A DNA stretch of 64,000 nt from JAHDHW01 sp963793295. GTDB taxonomy: Bacteria; Bacteroidota; Bacteroidia; Chitinophagales; Saprospiraceae. Location: contig CAWBZX010000032.1 of the NCBI GenBank assembly GCA_963793295.1, forward strand, positions 144,834 through 208,833, read 5' to 3'. Under the pieces are notes generated by a model, which did no database searches, was not told the origin of the DNA, and saw nothing but the letters and a program-made list of their open reading frames with translations. The position numbers and the translations under genes were made by a program. Positions 26,890 through 36,372 of the stretch are shown one piece after another (positions within the stretch are counted from its first letter, which is position 1; every line of letters starts with the position of its first letter).

Positions 26890-26916
26890 TATAATTGATG
26901 TTTAGTATGGATTAAC

Positions 26917-26958
26917 AAAAATCAGTGCGAGGGGAGATAAAAATCAGTGATTTTTATC
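26917..26958. promoter_or_regulatory. Operator-like palindrome and half-site upstream of gdhA
   Basis: Positions 26936-26958 form a perfect 23-base palindrome (11-base arms around one central G). One half-site, AAAAATCAGTG, is repeated in direct orientation at 26917-26927 and 26939-26949, exactly 22 bases or about two helical turns apart. The block lies just upstream of the probable gdhA -7 element, the position expected for a regulator site. The binding protein is unknown. Confidence 0.5.
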
Positions 26959-27084
26959 AATGGAAAAAGGCCCAAACATTAACATATTTGAACCTTCTCC
27001 GGGTTTTTGAGACTTTAAAATGAAAAAACGGTTTACTAATAAAAAATGTTGTTGTTATTAGCGCAATTTGAATTTATCAAAGCT

Positions 27085-27762
27085 CTATTTTTGAATGGAA
27101 TTGAAAAACTCCATTTTTACACTTTCATTTAAAAATTTACCGCAATACTCAGCAGTTACCGTGCTACTTTCCTGATGCTCAACGCCACGCGCCTGAACAC
27201 ACATGTGCTTTGCATCAATGTAAACAGCCACATCATCAGTCTGCAATGTACTCTTAAGTTCTTTGGCGATTTGGATAGTCAGTCGTTCTTGCACCTGTGG
27301 ACGACGTGAATAATATTCAACGATTCTGTTTAATTTTGATAACCCGATTACTTTTTTATTAGGTATATATGCGATGTGAGCACTTCCATAAATTGGTAAA
27401 AAATGGTGTTCGCATGTTGATTGAACCCTAATATTTTTTTCTACCAGCATCTGACGATATTGGTATTTGTTATCAAACAATGTGGCAGATGGCTTACTTT
27501 CAGGATTTAGTCCTGAAAATATTTCATTTACAAACATCTTTGCAACGCGTTTGGGCGTTCCTTTTAAACTATCATCTTTGAGATCAAGTCCCAAAATATC
27601 CATGATAGCTTTGAAATGTTCTTCAATTTTTACTTTTTTAGTATCATCGCACATCTCGAAAGCATCGTCACGAATTGGTGTAGCGGCTGAGGTTGCTATG
27701 TGATTTTCACCTATCTCTTCGACATCAGCTAAATCTATTTTAAAACCATTTTTTACTTTCAT
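27085..27762 (-). CDS. folE: GTP cyclohydrolase I
   Basis: FolE converts GTP to 7,8-dihydroneopterin triphosphate, the entry to folate and pterin synthesis. The 225-residue protein carries TPKRVAKMF, the zinc-binding STCEHHFLP and KHMCVQARGV segments (Cys, His, Cys), the active-site IGLSKLNRIVEYYSRRPQVQERL and a C-terminal S.T.AEYCG. The N-terminal 40 residues are a variable extension. It diverges from the lipoprotein gene at 27848 across a short spacer containing a 15-base palindrome. Confidence 0.97.
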   Translation of the reverse strand: MKVKNGFKIDLADVEEIGENHIATSAATPIRDDAFEMCDDTKKVKIEEHFKAIMDILGLDLKDDSLKGTPKRVAKMFVNEIFSGLNPESKPSATLFDNKYQYRQMLVEKNIRVQSTCEHHFLPIYGSAHIAYIPNKKVIGLSKLNRIVEYYSRRPQVQERLTIQIAKELKSTLQTDDVAVYIDAKHMCVQARGVEHQESSTVTAEYCGKFLNESVKMEFFNSIQK

Positions 27763-27820
27763 GCTATTTTTGTGGGTATTTATTTTATTTAACGAGTAAT
27801 AAACACGTATTTCAGATGTT

Positions 27821-27835
27821 TGTTTATAATAAACA
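27821..27835. promoter_or_regulatory. 15-base palindrome between folE and a lipoprotein gene
   Basis: TGTTTATAATAAACA is a perfect odd-length palindrome in the 85-base divergent spacer. It could bind a dimeric regulator, but AT-rich palindromes of this size also arise by chance. Confidence 0.3.
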
Positions 27836-27847
27836 GAAATATTATCT

Positions 27848-28366
27848 ATGACTGTCTTTCTTAGAATACTAGTTGTCTTTATAATTTGTGTGACTATTTA
27901 TGCTTGCCCTTCTTCAAATAAAACTAACGTTGCGGCAGATAAATGCAAATACGGAACACCCACTCCTGTTTTTTCAAAAGACCTGGAAAAAGTGGCTGAC
28001 CATTTTTTTTCGTCAGAAGGTCAAAAAGGAATGGAAAAGGTAAAATTTGAAAACGGACTGGAACTGGAGTTGCTTCAAGCCGGGTGTAACGATTTGATGC
28101 AGAGTTATCAGTTTGCTATGAAGGGTGACCTAAATGGAGACGATCAATTTTGGGTTGAACAGGCTGTTGAACAATTCCGATATCTGTCGACCTTGTCGGA
28201 CAATCATATTTCATTTAGTTTATGGGCAGGCGCTATTGCAAAAAGTGCCGAATTTATTTCTCTTGGTGAATCTTTTGAGCCAGAACCCAATACCTTTATT
28301 AAAATTGATAAAATACCTTCTGGTGAAAAAACGATCTTAGTGGTGACTTTTGAAGCAAAAGGTTAG
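27848..28366 (+). CDS. Unknown lipoprotein
   Basis: The 172-residue protein has a signal peptide with a lipobox (IYAC, Cys at about residue 20). The mature part is acidic, with KFENGLELELLQAGC, a helix-rich middle and a C-terminal beta strand ILVVTFEAKG. Two further Cys residues (KCKYG and AGCND) might pair. I do not recognise the family. It precedes the tandem OmpA-like gene by 169 bases, a gap that contains a nested inverted repeat (28406-28457). Confidence 0.7.
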   Translation: MTVFLRILVVFIICVTIYACPSSNKTNVAADKCKYGTPTPVFSKDLEKVADHFFSSEGQKGMEKVKFENGLELELLQAGCNDLMQSYQFAMKGDLNGDDQFWVEQAVEQFRYLSTLSDNHISFSLWAGAIAKSAEFISLGESFEPEPNTFIKIDKIPSGEKTILVVTFEAKG

Positions 28367-28405
28367 TTTATCCAAGGTGTTTTTATATTTTTATTAAAAA
28401 TGTGA

Positions 28406-28457
28406 AGTTTCTTAAAAAAGCCAATTTAAATCTTTGGCAAAAATGCATAAAGAAACT
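28406..28457. repeat. Nested inverted repeat between two genes
   Basis: An outer 8-base perfect repeat (28406-28413 with 28450-28457) encloses an inner GCCAA/TTGGC pair. It lies 39 bases after a stop codon and could terminate or process the transcript, but there is no long T tract. Confidence 0.35.
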
Positions 28458-28535
28458 ATCTTTACTGACCACATATTACCTTCCCATTACATATTATTAA
28501 TCTACTAACTTAATTAAAAGCTGATTTCACTTGCT

Positions 28536-29369
28536 ATGAGCAAACCCATTATTTCCTTATTAGTAGCTTTTTTGGCTTTATGGTTATTTGGCGGAGCTTT
28601 TTGGCTAAGTACAATGCAATCTCGGAATACTTCTGAGCAGATGTTACCTGATAATAATCGGTTAATTATACAGGATGGAGAATTCAAAATGACGGCTCAA
28701 ACCATTTTTGCATTCCAACCTTCTGATGCTGATATTATTATCAATGAAGAACAAATGTCCGTATTAGATTCTCTGGCCTCTTACTTAGAAGGCGCAAAAG
28801 AAAAAAAAATACGTTTGATAGCTTATTACGGAAAAAATGAAACCAACAGAACCAAATATGAAAATCTGGGAATTGCAAGGGCGGGAACAATTAAAAATAT
28901 TTTGGTCAGAAGAGGTGCTCCAGAAAACAGCATTGGGATTGAAGGTAAGTTGTTAAAAAAGTTGGTTTTGAATGAAAATGGTATCCTGTCAGGAGGTGTA
29001 GAATTTGATATTTTTGATAAAGATATTTCTAATACAATAACTGAAGCTCCTTTTTTGAAGGAAAAAATATTCTATTTTCAAAAAAATAAATATGTTCTTT
29101 TAAACAATGATGATCTAGAAAGTTATGCAGCAGTCTTAAAACAATACCTGGTTGATGAAAAAGATTCAGAAGTTATCATTACAGGTTTTCGCGAAGAAAT
29201 TGAACATCAATCTATTGATCTGTTGCGAGCAAAATTTGTAGAGGATGTTTTTATTAAACACGGAATTGATCTTGAACGAATATCAATTGATATGAACGAA
29301 CAGGTTGGAAAAAATAAAAAGAGTAACGAAAGTATTGATGATAAAAAAGTAGAAATAAAAGTTCATTAG
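28536..29369 (+). CDS. Membrane-anchored protein with two OmpA-like domains
   Basis: The 277-residue protein has one N-terminal membrane helix or uncleaved signal (residues 6-26). Two successive segments resemble OmpA C-terminal domains: about 55-140 (FAFQPSDADI, RLIAYYGKNE, ARAGTIKNILVRRG) and about 165-265 (FYFQKNKYVL, VIITGFREE, LRAKFVEDVFIKHGI). OmpA domains bind peptidoglycan, but the usual D..G..N..L..RA core is only partly kept here. The coiled-coil gene follows after 102 bases and may work with it at the envelope; the function is unknown. Confidence 0.75.
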   Translation: MSKPIISLLVAFLALWLFGGAFWLSTMQSRNTSEQMLPDNNRLIIQDGEFKMTAQTIFAFQPSDADIIINEEQMSVLDSLASYLEGAKEKKIRLIAYYGKNETNRTKYENLGIARAGTIKNILVRRGAPENSIGIEGKLLKKLVLNENGILSGGVEFDIFDKDISNTITEAPFLKEKIFYFQKNKYVLLNNDDLESYAAVLKQYLVDEKDSEVIITGFREEIEHQSIDLLRAKFVEDVFIKHGIDLERISIDMNEQVGKNKKSNESIDDKKVEIKVH

Positions 29370-29471
29370 ATCTTTAAAATTGGCACTTGATTTTTATAAA
29401 TTTATTTATATCTTCCATTAACTGTTGACAAATATTACATACTGCTTGAATTAAATTGGTACACAACAAAT

Positions 29472-30806
29472 ATGTCTTTTTTTCTTATTTCTTTTCTTCT
29501 TCTTTTGGGTTCCGCTATTTTAGGATATGCTATTTCGATGGTCAGAAACAACGAGCAACTTTCTGAAGGTAAATCTGAAACAGCAAAATTACAGAGAGGT
29601 TATTCAAAACTCAGAGAAGATTATGATGAGTTAATCAAACAACTAAATAATCTACAAATTGAAAGGAAAAAGTGGAAAAGCCAAATTGATACGACTAAAA
29701 ATAAATTTCGTCAACAGAAAGAAATTGCCCGGCAATTGGAACAGGATAAGGAGTTTATTTTTGGAGAATATGAAAATTTTCGTAACGCTGCAAAAGAAAA
29801 ACTGGAAACAAGCGAAAAGATCCTCCATGCCTTTGATAGCTTAAAAGAGAAAACCCAAAAAGAAAAAATAAAGACCGATAAGTGGAAAATCAAATACCAT
29901 GAAGCCTTGCAAAATCTTCAGAATACCGAAGCTGAAGCCAGAAAACTCAAAAAAGAAAAAGAAGCTTTAATTGAACAATCTAAACATACTGAATCGGCAA
30001 GTTCTTCTCTTTTCGAGTGGGAAAGTAATTACAAAGAATTAAAACTGAGATATTTAGCTCTGGCAAAAGAAAAGAAGGATTTAGAAAGCAGCCTTGACGA
30101 AATTCAGCATATTTCTCATTCAGAAACAGAGGTTGAGGATAATTCCGCTCTTCTGGAACAGGAACTAAAACAATTGAAAAAAGAAAATCAAACTTTAGTT
30201 GAAAAACTAAATATCCTTATCCAATCAAACAAAACAAAAAACAAGGAAACTATTTTTGACCGGATTAAAACTCGCTCAGATCAAGCTGATTTTATACGAA
30301 TTGGTAAAGCATACGAACATCAAAAAGATGATTTAAAAAAATTGGATGGCTTGGGTGCTTCTATTGAAAAGCGATTCAATGTTATTGGTATTTACAAACT
30401 AAGTCAACTTGCCGCGTTTAACCCGGATGATGAAGAATTATTCAACCATTTATTGGAATTGCCGAGTGGTAAAATTCAAAAAGAAGGCTGGGTATCTCAA
30501 TCAAGGAAATTAATAAACAAGGAGGAAGATCCTCAAGTAATTCTTTCCAGAATCGGAAGTCGAAAAGATCATGTTGATTTTGGTAGAATAGGTGAAGCAA
30601 GCCCAACAAAAAAAGATAACTTGCAAGTAATTAAAGGAATTGGTCCTTTTATCGAAAAAAAATTAAATGCCATTGGAATTTATCATTTCCAACAGATTGC
30701 TTACTTCAATGAAGAAGATATTGAGGAAATCAATGGTATTATCGAATTAGGTGCTGGCCATATTAAAACTGATGATTGGGTCGGCCAGGCCAGAAGAATG
30801 AAGTAG
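29472..30806 (+). CDS. Membrane-anchored coiled-coil protein with two helix-hairpin-helix repeats
   Basis: The 444-residue protein starts with a membrane helix (residues 2-21). A long Lys/Glu-rich coiled coil follows (about 30-250). Two C-terminal repeats of about 85 residues come next, each with a helix-hairpin-helix core (DGLGASIEKRFNVIGIY near 290 and KGIGPFIEKKLNAIGIY near 385) and a shared tail ending GWVSQ/DWVGQ. Such HhH modules bind nucleic acid or mediate protein contacts. A membrane-tethered coiled coil ending in paired HhH modules suggests a link between envelope and DNA or protein, which is inference only. A terminator follows. Confidence 0.8.
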   Translation: MSFFLISFLLLLGSAILGYAISMVRNNEQLSEGKSETAKLQRGYSKLREDYDELIKQLNNLQIERKKWKSQIDTTKNKFRQQKEIARQLEQDKEFIFGEYENFRNAAKEKLETSEKILHAFDSLKEKTQKEKIKTDKWKIKYHEALQNLQNTEAEARKLKKEKEALIEQSKHTESASSSLFEWESNYKELKLRYLALAKEKKDLESSLDEIQHISHSETEVEDNSALLEQELKQLKKENQTLVEKLNILIQSNKTKNKETIFDRIKTRSDQADFIRIGKAYEHQKDDLKKLDGLGASIEKRFNVIGIYKLSQLAAFNPDDEELFNHLLELPSGKIQKEGWVSQSRKLINKEEDPQVILSRIGSRKDHVDFGRIGEASPTKKDNLQVIKGIGPFIEKKLNAIGIYHFQQIAYFNEEDIEEINGIIELGAGHIKTDDWVGQARRMK

Positions 30807-30824
30807 AAGTAGTATCAGTATGCT

Positions 30825-30861
30825 ATAACCCCCTGCATTAATTTGTAGAGGGGTTATTTTT
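30825..30861 (+). terminator. Terminator after the coiled-coil gene
   Basis: A perfect 8-base stem (30825-30832 with 30850-30857) is followed by TTTT. It lies 19 bases after the TAG stop. Confidence 0.85.
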
Positions 30862-30900
30862 ATTTGTGCACTTTTTTTACCTATATATTCGGTCTATTAT

Positions 30901-30908
30901 TATCTTTG
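30901..30908 (+). promoter_or_regulatory. -7 element of the lpdA promoter
   Basis: TATCTTTG matches TAnnTTTG and lies 31 bases before the lpdA ATG. I see no TTG at a good -33 distance. Confidence 0.45.
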
Positions 30909-30939
30909 CCGCGGTTTTAAACACACAAAAAACGATTAA

Positions 30940-32337
30940 ATGAACTACGATCTAATAGTTATTGGAAGCGGACCTGGAGGATATGTTGCTGCTATTCGGG
31001 GTGCCCAGCTAGGAATGAATGTTGCCATTGTCGAACGTGAAAATTTGGGTGGTATATGCCTGAATTGGGGATGTATTCCAACAAAAGCGCTTTTGAAAAG
31101 TGCTCAGGTTTTTGAATATATTAATCATGCTGAAAGCTATGGAATTAAAGTCGCAAAAGCTACGGTTGATTTTGATGCGATGATCAAAAGAAGTCGAGAT
31201 GTTGCTGATGGCATGAGTAAAGGGATTAGTTTCCTAATGCGAAAAAACAAAATTACTGTTATTGAAGGAAATGGTAAACTTGCCAGAGGTAAAAAAGTAG
31301 AAGTGACTGATGAAAAAGGAAAAGTAACCACCTACTCAGCTGAGCATATTATCATTGCTACGGGTGCTCGAGCAAAGGCTTTACCTAATATGGATATTGA
31401 TGGTAAAAATATCATTGAATACCGAAAAGCCATGTCTTTGGAAAAACAACCAAAATCAATGGTAGTAGTCGGTGCCGGAGCGATAGGTGTTGAGTTTGCC
31501 TATTTTTATAACTCGATCGGAACAAAAGTTACCCTTGTTGAATTTATGGAACAAGGGCTGGTGCCAAGAGAAGATGCAGATATTTCGAAAGAATTGACCA
31601 AAATTTTTAAAAGATCAGGAATTGATGTTTTAGGAAATACTTCCGTTGAATCCGTAGATACCAAAGGCAAGGGATGCACAGTTACCGTCAAGAACAGAAA
31701 AGATGGTAAGACATCAGAAATAAAATGTGATGTTGTATTATCAGCTGCTGGTGTTACACCAAACACAGAAAATATCGGACTTGAAGCTTTAGGTATTCAA
31801 ACTGATCGCGGGTTTATTCAGGTAGATGATTTTTACAGAACCAATGTTTCAGGAATTTACGCGATTGGTGATGTTTTGCCAACGCAAGCTTTGGCCCATG
31901 TTGCCAGCGCTGAAGCGATTACTTGCGTTGAAAAAATAGCGGGTCAAAATCCAGAACCAATTGATTATAATAATATCCCGGGTTGTACTTATTGTTCGCC
32001 GGAGATCGCATCCGTTGGTTATACAGAAAAAGAAGCGAAAGAAGCGGGTTATGAATTAAAAATTGGCAAGTTTCCTTTTACAGCTTCAGGAAAAGCAAAA
32101 GCCTCTGGTGCTCCAAATGGCTTTGTGAAAGTAATCTTTGATGCCAAATACGGAGAATTTTTAGGAGCCCATTTGATTGGTTACAATGTTACTGAAATGA
32201 TCGCTGAGGTTGTGGTTGCCCGGAAATTAGAGACCACTGGGCATGAAATCATTAAGTCCGTCCACCCTCATCCAACTATGAGTGAAGCCCTTATGGAAGC
32301 TGCAGCAGCAGCTTACGGAGAAGTTATTCACTTATAA
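30940..32337 (+). CDS. lpdA: Dihydrolipoyl dehydrogenase
   Basis: The 465-residue flavoprotein is the E3 component of 2-oxoacid dehydrogenase and glycine cleavage complexes, reoxidising dihydrolipoamide with NAD. Visible are the FAD site IGSGPGGYVAA, the redox-active disulfide GGICLNWGCIPTK (Cys pair), the NAD site VVVGAGAIGVEFA, the FAD-binding YAIGDV, and the C-terminal His-Glu dyad in HPHPTMSEALMEAA. No E1/E2 gene is adjacent. A bidirectional terminator separates it from the converging LanB-like gene. Confidence 0.97.
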   Translation: MNYDLIVIGSGPGGYVAAIRGAQLGMNVAIVERENLGGICLNWGCIPTKALLKSAQVFEYINHAESYGIKVAKATVDFDAMIKRSRDVADGMSKGISFLMRKNKITVIEGNGKLARGKKVEVTDEKGKVTTYSAEHIIIATGARAKALPNMDIDGKNIIEYRKAMSLEKQPKSMVVVGAGAIGVEFAYFYNSIGTKVTLVEFMEQGLVPREDADISKELTKIFKRSGIDVLGNTSVESVDTKGKGCTVTVKNRKDGKTSEIKCDVVLSAAGVTPNTENIGLEALGIQTDRGFIQVDDFYRTNVSGIYAIGDVLPTQALAHVASAEAITCVEKIAGQNPEPIDYNNIPGCTYCSPEIASVGYTEKEAKEAGYELKIGKFPFTASGKAKASGAPNGFVKVIFDAKYGEFLGAHLIGYNVTEMIAEVVVARKLETTGHEIIKSVHPHPTMSEALMEAAAAAYGEVIHL

Positions 32338-32366
32338 CCTGAGTATTTAATTATCAAATTTTATAT

Positions 32367-32404
32367 AAAAAAAGAGATGCCAATTAGTTGTTATCTCTTT
32401 TTTT
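32367..32404. terminator. Bidirectional terminator between lpdA and the LanB-like gene
   Basis: A perfect 12-base stem (32367-32378 with 32393-32404) has an A7/T7 base, so it works on both strands. The stop codon of the LanB-like gene (32384-32386) lies in the loop. Confidence 0.9.
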
Positions 32405-35011
32405 ATTTATGTTGGTTTCCCATTGAATTAGATATTCAGACGCATAATTTTGGTGATTAATCGATTCAGCAGGAAATGGCAAAATCTCTTCGATTTTCAG
32501 TTTTATTTCCACTTTTTTAATCAACTTATGAAATAACTGAACAAACACCGGGCTTTCAAAATCAATAAATTGTGGTTTGTAATCATCCGTTTTTGCTCTT
32601 TCATCCGTTTTAATTTCATTGGGTTTTATGGTGATAAACACTTTTGAAGGAATTTGATTTTTTCTAATCCATCGGTTAATCTTGATGAAATAACCAGATT
32701 CTGTTTCGCTGTTTTGTTTAAAAGGTAAAAAATCCATTGACACAAACCACCTCCGTCTTTGAATGATCAAATGTTTGCCAATACAAATTCGCGGTTGAAA
32801 ATAGATTCTTTGATCTGCTTTATGATCAAAATAATGATTAACTATTTCTATTAAAATACTTTGGGAAGGAGACTGATAATTGAAAGTTGCTAAAAGCTGA
32901 TACAAAGGCGATCTGCTTTCTAATGCTTCAAAACCCAAATCAAAAATATAGACTTTCCTTTCTGTGGGTCGATGAATCAAATCCAATTTGTTCTCTAATT
33001 CATTGTAAATAATGACTAACTCATCTATCGAAATTTGTTTTTCAGCCGACAAGGTATTTTGGCTGTCAGGCATTCGAATCTCAAAAGGTATAAGCGACGG
33101 ATGAAGATTTGGATTGTAAATGGAAGCATCTACATTTTCTACCCAAAGTAAATCACTTCTTTGTTTTTCGTTCCAATCCTGAACAGCTTCCGTTATTTTT
33201 AGTGGAAATAAATGCAGAAAACGACCCATCATTTTTCCATTGCCTTCAAAAGAGTTTTCTGTAAACCCTTTGATTAAATTTCCCTCTCGAAACAGTTGAA
33301 TGAAAGTTCCTCTGGAAGGCTGTTTTTCAGGAGTTTTTGTTTTATCAACTGTTTGGGATAGTGACTTGAGAAGTTCCAAGTCAATGTTTATAATTCCTTC
33401 AGCAGAAAGTTTTGAATGTTTAATTATGTCTTGTTGCCAGGCAAGCCTTAAAGTGACCGCTTGTTTACTTTCTTCAGGTTCGTTTTTTGGTTCATTTTTA
33501 TAATACTGTTCATAAAAAGAAAGCAAATCGACGGTATCGCTTTTTAGATAATTTTCAAGAAATAACAGCTGTAATTTTAGTTGTCTTGAATTGAAATATA
33601 AAACATTGAGACTTTCCAAAAGATGGTCCAATTCACCAATCAATGTTGATAATTCTTTTGAATTAAAATCCGGATAAAACGGAATGCTCACATCTTCGTA
33701 AAAGAGCCGTTCGGGAGTAAATTGAAATCGATTTACTTTAAAGTGTTTGATTTGATTTGGATTAACAACTTCTTCTTTTTCAGGAGATTGGGTTTTTGAA
33801 ATTAGTAATTCACTAACGTGCTTCACTAAGTCAAATGATTCAAGTTGAAGCGTTTCTCTTTTATTGAAATCTGAAATTTCAGCGATGGCAATATTTTTCT
33901 GGACTTGATCCAATGATGTTGCAAATTCCACAAGAAATTGATCATCAGCGAAACTTTCAAGAAGCTTTTTAAGCTTTCTGTCCCAAAATGGATCGAGCCC
34001 AGAAAAGGGCCAACGCCATTCCAAGAAACCATAATCTATCAACTCCAAAAAATAGGATTCAAGCTTTTCAAAGTCCGCCTCAACCACAGCATGAATATTG
34101 TTTGTTAAATTTTCAAAAACCTCCTCCTCTCCTACTTCTTTGAAGGTGTCAAAAATGAAATCCAGCAATTCATTAGACTTCATTTTTTGAATAGATTCCA
34201 CGTTTTTGGTATTTAGCAAATAGGTCCATGTTTCGTCGGTTTTCCTCAAACTTGGATTTAAACTTATGGCCAGTTTTCGATAAAAAGGCGGATAATTGTT
34301 TAAAGCGTCCCGCCATAAAGCAAAAAGATGATTGTTCAAGCGAATCAGGCTTTTTGATTGAAAATCGTATTTTTCTTTTGCCTCCACCTTGAAAATCGAC
34401 AAGGTGGTGAAAGTGCTGAAGGGTGAGGTTTTACTGCAAATTCTAGATAAATACTGAAGGAAAGTTCTTTCTGTTTGAAACTGTTTTTTCGCAAAAAAAG
34501 AAATATCTGCTTGTGCATATTTTTGCAATTGTTTTAAAAATGAATGACTTGACATCAAAAGACCGTTGAGGATAACTGGTTCATGAGATATTTTTTGCAG
34601 GTGTGAACGTTCCTTGATGATTTCTCTTTGATAGATGATTTCAAAATCATTTTCCAGTTCCTTCGAAATTTTCAATTCTTGATTGTAGCGATCTAAATTG
34701 TCTTCAATTTTTCTGTAAAAGGGTTTTTCACTTTCCGTTAAATTAGGTTCTAGTTTATTGGATAATTTTGCTTTTTTACCCTCTAACAGATTCTTTTTTA
34801 AATATCCCATATTTTTAAGGACAAAGCCACAATGTATTTCATCTGAATTGTTTTCTAATAATTGAAGCAGTTCTTTTTTATGGTTTTCTATGGAAAAATA
34901 TTTCGCCATCAGAGCATCCATTTCATCAAATGATTGCAAACGAAGTACTTCTAAAAGATCAAATGGAAGTCCACCTATCCTGGCTAATATAAAGGGGAAT
35001 AATTTCATCAA
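32384..35011 (-). CDS. LanB-like (lantibiotic dehydratase N-domain) protein without elimination domain
   Basis: The 875-residue protein matches the Lant_dehydr_N family, which uses glutamyl- or other aminoacyl-tRNA to modify peptides. The hallmark SKTSPFSTFT lies near residue 193. A long helical middle, an HPSLIPFEIRMPDSQ segment, ATFNYQSPSQS, PRICIGKHLIIQRRRWF and a terminal FIDFESPVFVQLFHKLI follow, and the last segment is where glutamylation domains end. No SpaB_C elimination domain follows, in this gene or nearby. It may be a split dehydratase or a peptide aminoacyl-tRNA ligase (PEARL)-like enzyme. It is the last gene of an operon with an HlyD adaptor (43 bases upstream) and a C39 exporter. 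Confidence 0.88.
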   Translation of the reverse strand: MMKLFPFILARIGGLPFDLLEVLRLQSFDEMDALMAKYFSIENHKKELLQLLENNSDEIHCGFVLKNMGYLKKNLLEGKKAKLSNKLEPNLTESEKPFYRKIEDNLDRYNQELKISKELENDFEIIYQREIIKERSHLQKISHEPVILNGLLMSSHSFLKQLQKYAQADISFFAKKQFQTERTFLQYLSRICSKTSPFSTFTTLSIFKVEAKEKYDFQSKSLIRLNNHLFALWRDALNNYPPFYRKLAISLNPSLRKTDETWTYLLNTKNVESIQKMKSNELLDFIFDTFKEVGEEEVFENLTNNIHAVVEADFEKLESYFLELIDYGFLEWRWPFSGLDPFWDRKLKKLLESFADDQFLVEFATSLDQVQKNIAIAEISDFNKRETLQLESFDLVKHVSELLISKTQSPEKEEVVNPNQIKHFKVNRFQFTPERLFYEDVSIPFYPDFNSKELSTLIGELDHLLESLNVLYFNSRQLKLQLLFLENYLKSDTVDLLSFYEQYYKNEPKNEPEESKQAVTLRLAWQQDIIKHSKLSAEGIINIDLELLKSLSQTVDKTKTPEKQPSRGTFIQLFREGNLIKGFTENSFEGNGKMMGRFLHLFPLKITEAVQDWNEKQRSDLLWVENVDASIYNPNLHPSLIPFEIRMPDSQNTLSAEKQISIDELVIIYNELENKLDLIHRPTERKVYIFDLGFEALESRSPLYQLLATFNYQSPSQSILIEIVNHYFDHKADQRIYFQPRICIGKHLIIQRRRWFVSMDFLPFKQNSETESGYFIKINRWIRKNQIPSKVFITIKPNEIKTDERAKTDDYKPQFIDFESPVFVQLFHKLIKKVEIKLKIEEILPFPAESINHQNYASEYLIQWETNINKKRDNN

Positions 35012-35054
35012 GCGCTAAAATAGGAAAAGAGATTGAAGTAATAAATCGCGAGGA

Positions 35055-36347
35055 TTAATGATCCTCTAAAAAAGCAGTTACATTTTCAAAAACGCGTTGA
35101 ATGAATCTTCTGTCTTTTGTAATGATTTCTGCAGTGCCTTGCATGAAAGGCGTATAAGGCAATTCTTTATTTTGATTGGTTATCAACACTTTATCAAGTG
35201 AAACGATGATATTTTGTACGTTATCATTTGGGAGGATCGATTTTCTTTCGACAACACCTTTTACCATGCCGTATTCCTTATATGGAAAATTGTCAAATTT
35301 TATTACCACTTCCTGTCCAACCATAACTTTTCCAGATCCTTTAATAGGTAGGGACACTTTTCCAAAAAAGCTTTGCTCAGCTTGAGGGACAATAGTAAGT
35401 ATTTTTTCACCCTTTTGGACGGCTTGCTTTTCTCTGATTCTGTCGGCTAAAACAACGACACCATCTTTTGGAGCGACTAAAATATTGTCTCTTTTCCATT
35501 TTTCAATTTCACTCAACAAATTGCTAATATTACTTTTAATCGCAACAAAACTAGAATTGTCGCTTGTTCCGCTTTGGGCGTGAATGGTTTTTATTTGAGT
35601 TTGCAGGTCTGAGATTTCCGCTAATTTATCGGCATTTTGTGCATCGAGGTTTTTTAAATCAGTTTTCAGTTTGTTGACAAGGAAAGACGCTTTTTGTAAT
35701 TCTCCGATCAGAGAGGGGTTATTTACATATCGTTTCTGAATATTTACAACAGCATCTTCAGCAGTTTTTAATTCCTCTTCGAGGATAGGTTTTCTTTCGT
35801 TACTAACTTTTATAGCATTTTGTAAGCTATTGATTTGGTTGTTGATGCTTTGGATATTTTGCTGGGAATAATTGGAACTGACCCCGTACCGGTAGGATTC
35901 ATAATTTTTTATAAAAGTGGTATAAAAAGACTGAATAAGCCCAAGTTGTAGATTGGTTTCCGGAACAAAACTGAGCAAAGAACTTCTATCGACAATTGAA
36001 AGTTCTTCCTTTAGTTGTTGTTCCAGAAAAAAAATGTCATTATAATTTGCCTGGCCATCCAGTTGCCCTAAAATATCGCCCTTCTTTATTGGTTGACCGT
36101 TGATCACGTAAAGGGTTGAAATAGAAGCGTCTACAGCAGAAGTCATTTCGATGGGAGGATTCGCTGTGGTCAGAACTATGGGAGCTTTGATGATATCCGG
36201 ATAACGGATAAAATAACTAATGAAAAGCAAGGCACAAAAAGTTAGAAAAGCTACAGTAGTTCCCCATCTGACAATCCATCGTGGAGGAGTGCCCAGTATT
36301 TCCTGGATTTCCTCGCTCCTTAATTCTATTTTTTCGTATTCCTCCAT
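35055..36347 (-). CDS. HlyD-family periplasmic adaptor of the RiPP exporter
   Basis: The 430-residue membrane fusion protein has one membrane helix (about residues 26-48). A split lipoyl/barrel-sandwich domain follows (PIKKGDILGQLDG, and later ILVAPKDGVVV), flanking a long coiled-coil hairpin (about 100-265), then a beta-barrel with GKVSLPIKGSGKVMVGQ. It bridges an inner-membrane ABC exporter to an outer-membrane channel. The exporter gene ends 25 bases upstream and the LanB-like gene starts 43 bases downstream, so the three act together. No TolC-like gene is in the window. Confidence 0.93.
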   Translation of the reverse strand: MEEYEKIELRSEEIQEILGTPPRWIVRWGTTVAFLTFCALLFISYFIRYPDIIKAPIVLTTANPPIEMTSAVDASISTLYVINGQPIKKGDILGQLDGQANYNDIFFLEQQLKEELSIVDRSSLLSFVPETNLQLGLIQSFYTTFIKNYESYRYGVSSNYSQQNIQSINNQINSLQNAIKVSNERKPILEEELKTAEDAVVNIQKRYVNNPSLIGELQKASFLVNKLKTDLKNLDAQNADKLAEISDLQTQIKTIHAQSGTSDNSSFVAIKSNISNLLSEIEKWKRDNILVAPKDGVVVLADRIREKQAVQKGEKILTIVPQAEQSFFGKVSLPIKGSGKVMVGQEVVIKFDNFPYKEYGMVKGVVERKSILPNDNVQNIIVSLDKVLITNQNKELPYTPFMQGTAEIITKDRRFIQRVFENVTAFLEDH

Positions 36348-36372
36348 GTTATAAAATTACGGACAAATGAAC

